Shown here: positions 36,323-42,712 of the stretch, in pieces
Layout of the letters: each line of letters starts with the position of its first letter
How positions within the stretch are numbered: position 1 is the first letter of the stretch
Notes under the pieces: generated by a model
The model's input: the letters and a program-made list of their open reading frames with translations, nothing else
What the model was told of the DNA's origin: nothing
Databases searched by the model: none
Origin: Streptococcus sp. HMSC034E03
GTDB lineage: Bacteria; Bacillota; Bacilli; Lactobacillales; Streptococcaceae
NCBI RefSeq assembly: GCF_001811505.1
Contig: NZ_KV804964.1
Coordinates: 1 to 42,712 of the forward strand
Direction: 5' to 3'
DNA length: 42,712 nt
Position numbers and translations under genes: made by a program

Positions 36323-37399
36323 TTAAAAATGATTTTTCCAGGCATGGAAACGAGCATCTAGTAGGAGTTGTGTCAGATTTTTTAAGATTTCAACTTGCTC
36401 AGGCTCTAGAGTCTGAGCTTGAGAAACAAGTTGTCGAACATGGTCAATAGCATTTTTAGAAGACAGTTCATTAATGGAGCTGATTCCAGATTCTAGGATG
36501 GTTCCGAAAAAGAGATCAAAGTAGAGTTCCAGTTCTTCATCGGGAACACTGTCCACCCATTTTTTAAGAGTGTCTTTGATTTGGAGACTTTCGCTACTGA
36601 TGGCCTCTAGTTGGACAAAGTGGTGTCCCTCTGTCAGCCAACTAAAGGTACTGTGTTGAGCGATTCCTCCGAGAGCTGTAGACTTGACGACGATAGGTGT
36701 ATCAGGGACTTCTAGCATCATGCCAATAACAGATCCCTGTGGGACATAGCGGCGAATTTTTGGAATAACATCTTGATAACCAGTGGTTTCAGTCAGATGA
36801 GCCTGCAAACCAGGGGCATCGTAGGTATAAATCGCAGATATCTTTTCCTGCAATTCAGGTTGGATTTGACTAGCGGCATAGATGGCTAGATTCCCACCTT
36901 TAGAATGTCCAGCAAGCATGACGTTTTGTTTTGGATGTTGGGTAAAGAAATCTTCCAAGTATTCAAGAGCATCCTTTTGGGCAGGGATTTCCTTCATGTA
37001 GGTCATATGGAAATCTTCCTTCCAGCCAATAATACTGTCGTCTGTGCCACGAAAGACAATCAGATAAGTATCTAGGTTCAGACGATAGGTCATAGCAGCG
37101 AACTGCTTTTGAAGTTCTGTGTCGACCTCGTTGACAAAATTAGAAAGTTTGCTATTTTTAAAACGTTTGTGTTGGGATAACTGATTGAGGAGCTGAAGTC
37201 GTTCTTTATTGGTCAACATGGTACTTTCTCGAGGGACACGTGTTGCAACATCGCTTAAACGATTGACAGGCTGGTCCAATAGGTTATCAAAAGAAAGATA
37301 GGTCAACTCAGTCAGAGCAAGTATATCCAGTTCATTTAAGGGAAGATCATAAAAAGAATCGTATTGAACGTCAGTTAGGTAGTCAAAAATATTGGCCAT
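36323..37399 (-). CDS. DUF2974 (Mbeg1-like) alpha/beta hydrolase
   Basis: A 358-aa lipase-class alpha/beta hydrolase of the DUF2974/Mbeg1-like group. The nucleophile elbow is GHSKGG, preceded by the oxyanion strand YLIVFRGTDDS. The N-terminus (MANIFDYLTDVQYDSFYDLPLNELD) and the central YTYDAPGLQ stretch are typical. Its substrate is unknown. The ATG at 37399 is chosen because AAAGGAA lies upstream and homologues start MANIFDY; the longer frame from 37426 lacks support. Divergent from the response regulator gene. Confidence 0.85.
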   Translation of the reverse strand: MANIFDYLTDVQYDSFYDLPLNELDILALTELTYLSFDNLLDQPVNRLSDVATRVPRESTMLTNKERLQLLNQLSQHKRFKNSKLSNFVNEVDTELQKQFAAMTYRLNLDTYLIVFRGTDDSIIGWKEDFHMTYMKEIPAQKDALEYLEDFFTQHPKQNVMLAGHSKGGNLAIYAASQIQPELQEKISAIYTYDAPGLQAHLTETTGYQDVIPKIRRYVPQGSVIGMMLEVPDTPIVVKSTALGGIAQHSTFSWLTEGHHFVQLEAISSESLQIKDTLKKWVDSVPDEELELYFDLFFGTILESGISSINELSSKNAIDHVRQLVSQAQTLEPEQVEILKNLTQLLLDARFHAWKNHF

Positions 37400-37494
37400 G
37401 AGAATTCCTTTCTTAACTTTTATCATATCAGATTTACATCAATTTCGCTAGTAGTCAGAAGAATTTTGCTATAATATAAAAAAAGGAGGAGCAG

Positions 37495-38172
37495 ATGCAT
37501 AAGATTTTACTAGTAGAAGATGATCCAGTAATCCGTCAGCAAGTTGGGAAAATGCTTTCCGAATGGGGTTTTGAAGTAGTCATGGTAGAAGACTTTATGG
37601 AAGTTCTGACGCTATTTGTTCAATCTGAGCCTCATCTGGTTCTCATGGATATTGGATTGCCTCTCTTTAATGGTTATCACTGGTGCCAGGAGATTCGCAA
37701 GATTTCCAAAGTTCCTATTATGTTTTTGTCTTCAAGAGACCAGGCTATGGACATCGTGATGGCTATTAATATGGGAGCAGACGATTTTGTGACCAAGCCT
37801 TTTGACCAGCAGGTCCTTTTAGCTAAGGTACAGGGTTTGTTGCGCCGCTCTTATGAGTTTGGAAGGGATGAGAGTCTTTTAGAATATGCAGGAGTTATCC
37901 TCAATACCAAGTCTATGGATGTGCATGTCAATGGCAAAGCTATCAGTTTAACAAAGAATGAATTTCAGATTTTACGAGTTTTATTTGAGCATGCAGGAAA
38001 TATCGTAGCGCGTGACGACTTGATGCGGGAACTCTGGAACAGTGACTTTTTTATCGACGACAATACCTTATCTGTTAATGTCGCTCGCTTGCGCAAGAAA
38101 CTGGAGGAAGAAGGTTTGATTGGTTTTATCGAAACTAAGAAAGGGATAGGGTATGGATTGAAACATGCTTGA
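37495..38172 (+). CDS. OmpR-family response regulator, BceR-like
   Basis: A 225-aa regulator with a receiver domain (phospho-acceptor D52 in LMDIGLP, conserved lysine in VTKPFD) and an OmpR winged helix (LSVNVARLRKKLEEEG...TKKGIGYGL). AAAGGAGGAG precedes the ATG. It overlaps the kinase gene by 8 bases and lies upstream of an ABC transporter of the Bce type with a matching operator, so it most likely activates that transporter when the cell meets cell-wall-active peptides. It resembles the pneumococcal TCS01 regulator. Confidence 0.9.
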   Translation: MHKILLVEDDPVIRQQVGKMLSEWGFEVVMVEDFMEVLTLFVQSEPHLVLMDIGLPLFNGYHWCQEIRKISKVPIMFLSSRDQAMDIVMAINMGADDFVTKPFDQQVLLAKVQGLLRRSYEFGRDESLLEYAGVILNTKSMDVHVNGKAISLTKNEFQILRVLFEHAGNIVARDDLMRELWNSDFFIDDNTLSVNVARLRKKLEEEGLIGFIETKKGIGYGLKHA

Positions 38173-39138
38173 ACTTAAAAGTTTTTTTCTAGCTTATATC
38201 CGTTCGCGTAGCCGTTTTTTGCTTTTATTCTATCGCTAACAGGTTTGCTTTTTCTATTTGAAATCTTGTTTGATAAGCAAGGGCCCTACTTTAACTATTT
38301 CTTCTTTCTATCTACATTTTTGACATTTTTGTTTTTGGTATTTGATTTCTTGATAGAATTGCAACGTTATCGTAAGGAATTGCTCTATGGCGAAAGAAAA
38401 GCTAAGTCACCAATGGAAGTCCTTCTAACTGAAAAATTAGAGAAAAGCGAATCTGAACTCTATCAAAAGAAATCAGATGCTGAAAACCGCTATAATGATT
38501 TGGTGGACTACTATACACTCTGGGTTCATCAGATAAAAACACCAATTGCAGCCAGTAAACTCCTTGTAAGTGAGGTGGCAGATCGCCAACTGAAACAACA
38601 GTTGGAGCAGGAAATTTTTAAGATTGATTCCTATACCAACCTCGTACTCCAATATCTGCGCTTAGAAAGCTTCCATGATGATTTGGTGTTGAAAAAAGAA
38701 AATATAGAAGATCTGGTCAAGGAAGTCATTCGCAAATATGCCATTTTCTTTATCCAGAAATCTCTAAGTATTAATCTGCATGACTTGGACAGAAGGATTG
38801 TGACGGATAAAAAATGGCTGTTGGTAGTCATTGAACAAATCCTGTCAAATAGCCTCAAGTACACAAATGAAGGTGGGGTTGAAATCTACATGGAAGGTTC
38901 AGACCTTTGTATCAAAGATACTGGGATTGGTATCAAAAACAGTGATCGGTTGCGAGTCTTTGAACGTGGATTTTCAGGATATAATGGTCGAATGACCCAG
39001 CAGTCATCTGGACTTGGGCTCTATCTAACCCAGAAAATCAGCCAAGAATTAGGACATCAGATTCAAATAGAATCCGAACTTGGGCAAGGAACAACGGTGA
39101 GGATTAAGTTCTCTGAAGTGAATTTACTGATTGAATGA
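38165..39138 (+). pseudogene. Intramembrane-sensing histidine kinase, BceS-like, frameshifted
   Basis: The gene starts at ATG 38165 inside the regulator's end and reads MLELKSFFLAYIRSRSR, then hits a stop after 24 codons. The rest (38245-39138) continues in a shifted frame and is intact: a second membrane segment, the H-box YTLWVHQIKTP, N-box EQILSNSLKYT, G-boxes DTGIGI and GLGLYL. Adding one T to the T6 tract at 38215-38220 restores one frame through two short membrane helices with almost no sensor loop, the architecture of BceS-type kinases that sense through their transporter. It may be a real mutation, a slippery phase-variable tract or a sequencing error. A TTG at 38247 could in principle start a shortened kinase. 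Confidence 0.8.
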
Positions 39139-39148
39139 AAAGAATTGT

Positions 39149-39184
39149 GAAGAGCTTGGAAGAAACCTTTCAAGCTCTTCTTTA
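39149..39184 (+). terminator. Terminator after the kinase gene
   Basis: GAAGAGCTTG (39149-39158) pairs exactly with CAAGCTCTTC (39171-39180), followed by a short T run. Confidence 0.8.
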
Positions 39185-39230
39185 GACCTTGATATGGTGA
39201 GAAAAAAGGCTTCAATTAGATAAAAAATGT

Positions 39231-39252
39231 AATCTTACAAAAATGTAAGATT
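39231..39252. promoter_or_regulatory. BceR-type operator upstream of the ABC transporter
   Basis: AATCTTACA-AAAA-TGTAAGATT is a perfect palindrome with nine-base arms. It contains TNACA-N4-TGTAA, the reported binding pattern of BceR-like regulators. It lies about 85 bases before the small ORF and the transporter genes. A further TTTTGTAAGG (39262-39271) nearby may be a weaker half-site. The -35/-10 pair was not clear. Confidence 0.8.
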
Positions 39253-39336
39253 AAAGGCCTCTTTTGTAAGGTTATGTTATGGCAAGCCATCTTTTTTTGG
39301 AGTAAACTTAGAGCATAAAGAAAAAGGAGAGGAACC

Positions 39337-39450
39337 ATGAAAACAATTTTACAAAAGAAACAAACAAGTAAGCCGAGTCCAAAGGATATCGAGCGAGTTC
39401 AAATCGGCATCGAAATGATGCAAGCTCAGTTTCAATTAATGGGATATTAA
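39337..39450 (+). CDS. 37-aa small protein leading the ABC transporter operon
   Basis: A 37-codon gene reading MKTILQKKQTSKPSPKDI and ending in QFQLMGY. It has an excellent ribosome binding site (AAAGGAGAGG, 39324-39333) and stops 15 bases before the transporter ATPase. It is soluble, basic at the start and helical at the end (DIERVQIGIEMMQAQFQLM). It was not matched to a family. The strong translation signal and placement directly after the BceR-type operator argue that it is a true gene of this regulon. Confidence 0.65.
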   Translation: MKTILQKKQTSKPSPKDIERVQIGIEMMQAQFQLMGY

Positions 39451-39465
39451 AAAGGAGAAGTTAAA

Positions 39466-40224
39466 ATGACACTATTAGATGTAAAACACGTTCAAAAGAT
39501 TTATAAAACTCGCTTTCAAGGCAACCAAGTAGAAGCCCTGAAAGATATTCACTTTACCGTTGAAAAAGGCGACTACGTCGCTATCATGGGTGAGTCTGGA
39601 TCTGGTAAATCGACCCTACTCAATATTCTTGCTATGCTTGACAAGCCAACGCGTGGGCAGGTCTTCCTAAACGGAACTGATACAGCTACCATAAAAAATT
39701 CTGAAGCATCAAGCTTCCGTCGCGAAAAGTTAGGCTTTGTCTTCCAAGACTTCAATTTATTAGATACACTTTCTGTCAAAGACAATATCTTACTCCCTTT
39801 GGTATTGTCTAGAAAGCCTATTACAGAAATGATGAAAAAATTGGTCGTGACGGCCGAAAATCTTGGCATCAATCAATTGCAGGAGAAGTACCCTTATGAA
39901 ATCTCTGGAGGGCAAAAACAACGAGTTGCAGTTGCACGGGCTATCATCACAGAACCAGAAATTCTTCTTGCGGACGAGCCAACAGGTGCCTTAGACTCCA
40001 AATCGTCTGCAGCCCTCCTTGATATCTTTGATCAGATCAACGAGCAAGGGCAAACCATTCTCATGGTGACCCACTCAACAGCAGCAGCTAGCCGTGCAAA
40101 ACGTGTTCTTTTCATCAAGGACGGTATTCTCTATAATCAAATCTACCGTGGTGAAAAGACGGATCGTCAGATGTTCCAAGAAATCTCTGACACCTTGACT
40201 GTTATGGCAAGTGAGGTGAACTAG
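39466..40224 (+). CDS. Peptide-resistance ABC transporter ATPase (BceA-like)
   Basis: A 252-aa ATPase of the MacB/LolD type. It shows Walker [11 protein letters not shown]-loop VFQDFNLLD, signature ISGGQKQR, Walker [13 protein letters not shown] and H-loop VTHSTAAA. Together with the FtsX-type permease that follows (1-base gap), it forms a Bce-type exporter/flippase that frees lipid II-cycle targets from bacitracin-like or lantibiotic peptides and also signals to the kinase. AAAGGAG precedes the ATG. Confidence 0.93.
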   Translation: MTLLDVKHVQKIYKTRFQGNQVEALKDIHFTVEKGDYVAIMGESGSGKSTLLNILAMLDKPTRGQVFLNGTDTATIKNSEASSFRREKLGFVFQDFNLLDTLSVKDNILLPLVLSRKPITEMMKKLVVTAENLGINQLQEKYPYEISGGQKQRVAVARAIITEPEILLADEPTGALDSKSSAALLDIFDQINEQGQTILMVTHSTAAASRAKRVLFIKDGILYNQIYRGEKTDRQMFQEISDTLTVMASEVN

Positions 40225-40225
40225 T

Positions 40226-42217
40226 ATGTTTCGATTAACCAATAAGTTGGCCATCTCCAACTTAATCAAAAACCGCAAACTCTATTATCCTTTTGCACTA
40301 GCAGTTCTCCTTGCAGTTACTATCAGCTATCTATTTTATTCATTAACTTTTAATCCTAAAATGGTAGAAATGCGGGGTGGATCTTCTATTCAATTTACCC
40401 TACAACTAGGTCTCATCGTAGTGACACTTGCATCTGCCATTATCGTGCTTTATGCCAATAGTTTTGTCATGAAAAACCGTTCCAAAGAACTGGGTATATA
40501 TGGCATGTTGGGACTAGAAAAGCGTCATTTGATTAGCATGACCTTTAAGGAACTCTTGATTTTTGGGCTAGTAACAGTCACTGCTGGGATTGGGATTGGT
40601 GCCCTCTTTGACAATCTCATCTTTGCTTTATTGCTCAAACTTTCAAAGATGAAGGTAGATCTAGTCGCAACCTTCCAATGGTCCGTAGTACTTTCAATTC
40701 TTTTGGTATTTGGACTTATCTTTTTAGTCATTGTCCTCCTAAATGCTATCCGCATTATCCGTATGGATGCTCTCCAACTATCTCGTGAGAAAGCAAAAGG
40801 TGAGAAGAAGGGCCGTTTCCTAGTGTTTCAGACAATCTTGGGACTACTCTCTTTAGGTAGTGGCTATTATCTAGCTCAAAGCGTAACAAATGCTCTATTA
40901 GCTATTTCTACCTTCTTTTTAGCTGTAATACTGGTCATTTTAGGAACCTATCTCTTGTTCAATGCTGGGATTACAGTTTTCTTGAAAATGCTCAAGAAAA
41001 ACAAGAAATATTACTACAAACCTAACAATCTCATCTCTGTTTCTAACCTCATTTTCCGTATGAAGAAAAATGCGGTTGGTTTAGCGACTATCGCCATCCT
41101 TTCCACCATGGTTTTGGTCACCATGTCGGCAGCAACCAGTATCTACAATGGTTCTGAAAATATTAAAAAACTCCTGTATCCTCACGATATGTCAATTTCA
41201 GGACAAAATGTAGAAGTTGAGGATTTAGACCAACTTTTAACTCAGTATGCCAAGGAAAAGAACCTAACAATCAGCACTAAGGATGTTCTTAGCTATGCAA
41301 GTTTCGGCCTTTCTAGTCAAGACGGGACAAAATTAACCGCCTTTGAAAAAGGGCAAAACAATGTCATGCCTAAGACAGTCTTCCTGGTTTTTGATCAAAA
41401 AGATTATGAAAAAATGACTGGACAAAAGCTGAACCTTACGAATAATGAGGTGGGACTATTCGCTAAGAACGATGGCCTTAAAGGTCAAAAAGCATTCAGT
41501 CTTAACAATCAGAACTATACTATCAAGGAAGCAATCCAGCAAGATTTCCTCAGAGACCATGTTGCTAACCAGTATGTACTTTTGATCTCAGATTATAACT
41601 ACCTTGTTGTCTCAAATTTGCAGGACTTTTTAGATAAATACCAGGATTCTGCTATATACACTCAGCTATATGGTGGAATGGATGTGACAGCAAGTAAAGA
41701 GGAACAGTTAAAGCTATCTGATGATTTCGATGCGTATGTGAATAATTTCAGTCACAATCTCAAGAACGAGAATGGTATGGTTTACGGTGCAAACATTGCG
41801 AGTGAGTCAACTGTCGAAATGAACGCTCTCTTTGGTGGAGTCCTCTTTATCGGTATTTTTCTCTCTATCATCTTTATGGTAGGTACTGTACTCGTTATCT
41901 ACTATAAACAAATTTCAGAAGGTTATGAAGACCGTGAACGCTTTGTCATTCTGCAAAAGGTTGGTTTGGATCAAAAACAAATCAAGCAAACCATTAACAA
42001 GCAGGTCTTGACTGTTTTCTTCCTACCTCTGGCCTTTGCCTTCCTTCATCTGGCTTTTGCTTATCACATGTTGAGCCTGATTCTCAAGGTCGTTGGTGTT
42101 GTTGATTCAGCCATGATGTTAAGCGTAACTCTTTCCATTTGTGGTATCTTTGCTTTAGTCTATGTCCTAATCTTTATGATTACTTCAAGAAGCTATCGCA
42201 AAATTGTTCAAATGTAA
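40226..42217 (+). CDS. Peptide-resistance ABC transporter permease (BceB-like)
   Basis: A 663-aa permease with the ten-helix BceB layout. One membrane helix (about residues 20-40) is followed by an FtsX domain of three helices, further helices around 200-250 and 285-305, a large extracellular domain of about 200 residues (about 310-525), and a last FtsX-like group of three helices ending ITSRSYRKIVQM. The large outside domain is the hallmark that recognises peptide-target complexes and relays them to BceS-type kinases. Here that kinase is frameshifted, so signalling may be lost while transport genes remain intact. Confidence 0.93.
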   Translation: MFRLTNKLAISNLIKNRKLYYPFALAVLLAVTISYLFYSLTFNPKMVEMRGGSSIQFTLQLGLIVVTLASAIIVLYANSFVMKNRSKELGIYGMLGLEKRHLISMTFKELLIFGLVTVTAGIGIGALFDNLIFALLLKLSKMKVDLVATFQWSVVLSILLVFGLIFLVIVLLNAIRIIRMDALQLSREKAKGEKKGRFLVFQTILGLLSLGSGYYLAQSVTNALLAISTFFLAVILVILGTYLLFNAGITVFLKMLKKNKKYYYKPNNLISVSNLIFRMKKNAVGLATIAILSTMVLVTMSAATSIYNGSENIKKLLYPHDMSISGQNVEVEDLDQLLTQYAKEKNLTISTKDVLSYASFGLSSQDGTKLTAFEKGQNNVMPKTVFLVFDQKDYEKMTGQKLNLTNNEVGLFAKNDGLKGQKAFSLNNQNYTIKEAIQQDFLRDHVANQYVLLISDYNYLVVSNLQDFLDKYQDSAIYTQLYGGMDVTASKEEQLKLSDDFDAYVNNFSHNLKNENGMVYGANIASESTVEMNALFGGVLFIGIFLSIIFMVGTVLVIYYKQISEGYEDRERFVILQKVGLDQKQIKQTINKQVLTVFFLPLAFAFLHLAFAYHMLSLILKVVGVVDSAMMLSVTLSICGIFALVYVLIFMITSRSYRKIVQM

Positions 42218-42231
42218 AAACAGAAACATCA

Positions 42232-42415
42232 AAAAAGAGAGTGGGACAGAAATCGTTAATTCGTTAGAATTCGATTTCGTCGTCCCACCTCCGCACAGTT
42301 GAGTAGGGCTGTAAAAGCTGATGAAATCAGCGTAGTAGAGCCCACTCAACCACTGCGTCTTGCTCGACAATCCAAAGACAATTGAGAGGCTAGGACTTTT
42401 GTCCCAGCCTCTTTT
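42232..42415. repeat. SPRITE-like triple-hairpin repeat with terminator
   Basis: Three inverted repeats stand in a row: GTGGGAC/GTCCCAC (42241-42288), GTTGAGT-GGGCT/AGCCC-ACTCAAC (42298-42350), and GAGGCT-GGAC/GTCC-AGCCTC (42386-42411) followed by T4. The last is a good rho-independent terminator for the ABC operon. The sequence resembles the terminator-like intergenic repeats (SPRITE) of S. pneumoniae; the name is from memory, the structure is seen directly. Confidence 0.65.
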
Positions 42416-42448
42416 CTAGAGCTGGGATTTTGTACAAGGTTTTATCTC

Positions 42449-42520
42449 TTATTTCACAACACGTGATTTGTTGGCGATATCAGCTAGGATTGCTGCTACA
42501 AACTCATCATGTTTAAACAT
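42449..42520 (-). pseudogene. Possible gene remnant (3' end)
   Basis: On the minus strand a frame reads MFKHDEFVAAILADIANK and ends SRVVK before TAA. The composition looks like a conserved protein C-terminus, and the frame stays open upstream to about 42552 (TISPLKVNTVLMFKHDEF). No ribosome binding site is seen before the ATG. It is probably a leftover of a deleted gene; the parent family was not recognised. Confidence 0.35.
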
Positions 42521-42648
42521 TAAAACGGTATTCACTTTCAGAGGAGATATCGTTTTTCTTCTTCTTATTCGGATAAGGATACAAAAATTTCTTCTTTTCT
42601 CTATCTTTTAAATTAATTGATTTCTTCAGAGAAAGGCTGTAAAATTTT

Positions 42649-42657
42649 TGATATAAT
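42649..42657 (+). promoter_or_regulatory. Extended -10 promoter for a gene beyond the window
   Basis: TGATATAAT is a consensus extended -10, inside the palindrome TTGATATAATATCAA (42648-42662). No gene follows within the window. Downstream lies the start of a BOX element. The 100 bases before it are T-rich and hold no feature that I can support. Confidence 0.45.
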
Positions 42658-42683
42658 ATCAAGGATAGACTGATGGATATTTA

Positions 42684-42712
42684 ATACTCTTCGAAAATCA
42701 AATTCAAACCAC
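42684..42712 (+). repeat. Start of a second BOX element (cut by window end)
   Basis: ATACTCTTCGAAAATCAAAT and the nine following bases match the boxA start of the element at 75-225 in the same orientation, except at the very end (AACCAC versus AACTGC). The rest lies outside the window. Confidence 0.85.

Noticed and set aside
1-42712. tRNA or rRNA genes, prophage or insertion sequence
   Set aside because: No cloverleaf, rRNA, transposase or integrase sequence was seen anywhere in the window.

Overview
The window comes from a Mitis-group Streptococcus (S. mitis / S. oralis / S. pneumoniae cluster). The evidence is BOX repeats at both ends, a psaBCA-tpx-psaR manganese locus, a streptococcal PepO, low-GC codon use, a MetR/MtaR-type MET-box and gene clusters such as metE-metF-pnp-cysE and cysS-mrnC. 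The order of these blocks suggests a commensal relative rather than a typical pneumococcus, but that is inference.

Positions 75-13.5k hold a defence island. A complete type I restriction-modification system is split open. hsdR (1037-4027) has its own promoter and terminator. Two genes of unknown function follow (a 70-aa membrane protein and a DUF6261-like coiled-coil protein). Then comes a new promoter and a compact operon: rloC-like anticodon nuclease (5669-7870), hsdS (7890-9116), a fused AAA-ATPase/DUF4435-TOPRIM protein resembling single-chain PARIS (AriA-AriB, 9126-10991), and hsdM (11036-12637). rloC, the hsdS recognition domains and the PARIS-like gene are much more AT-rich than hsdR and hsdM, so they look like later arrivals. 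The locus appears to combine a DNA-cutting barrier with two putative tRNA-cutting, suicide-type backups, both of which known biology links to failure or inhibition of restriction. A DUF1722 protein and a pyrimidine-dimer glycosylase-like protein follow, then a HigBA-type toxin-antitoxin pair (13628-14276).

Positions 14.3k-25.5k are metabolic and housekeeping: metE-metF under a perfect 21-bp MET-box, pnp, cysE, a double-GNAT protein, a nucleoside phosphorylase, cysS-mrnC and a PucR-type regulator. Methionine and cysteine supply dominate this part. Positions 25.5k-29.6k hold msmK (shared sugar-ABC ATPase behind a cre site), relA and dtd.

Positions 29.6k-37.4k hold manganese and oxidative stress genes, mostly on the minus strand: psaR, tpx, psaA-psaC-psaB, with divergent pepO. 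A 24-bp palindrome overlaps the psa -35 box and is the expected PsaR operator. A metallo-beta-lactamase-fold hydrolase and a DUF2974 lipase-like protein follow.

Positions 37.5k-42.2k hold a Bce-type antimicrobial-peptide sensing and detoxification module: response regulator, histidine kinase (broken here by a one-base frameshift at a T6 tract), a TNACA-N4-TGTAA operator, a 37-aa small protein, and BceA/BceB-like ABC transporter genes. The window closes with a triple-hairpin SPRITE-like repeat, a possible gene remnant and the start of a second BOX element.
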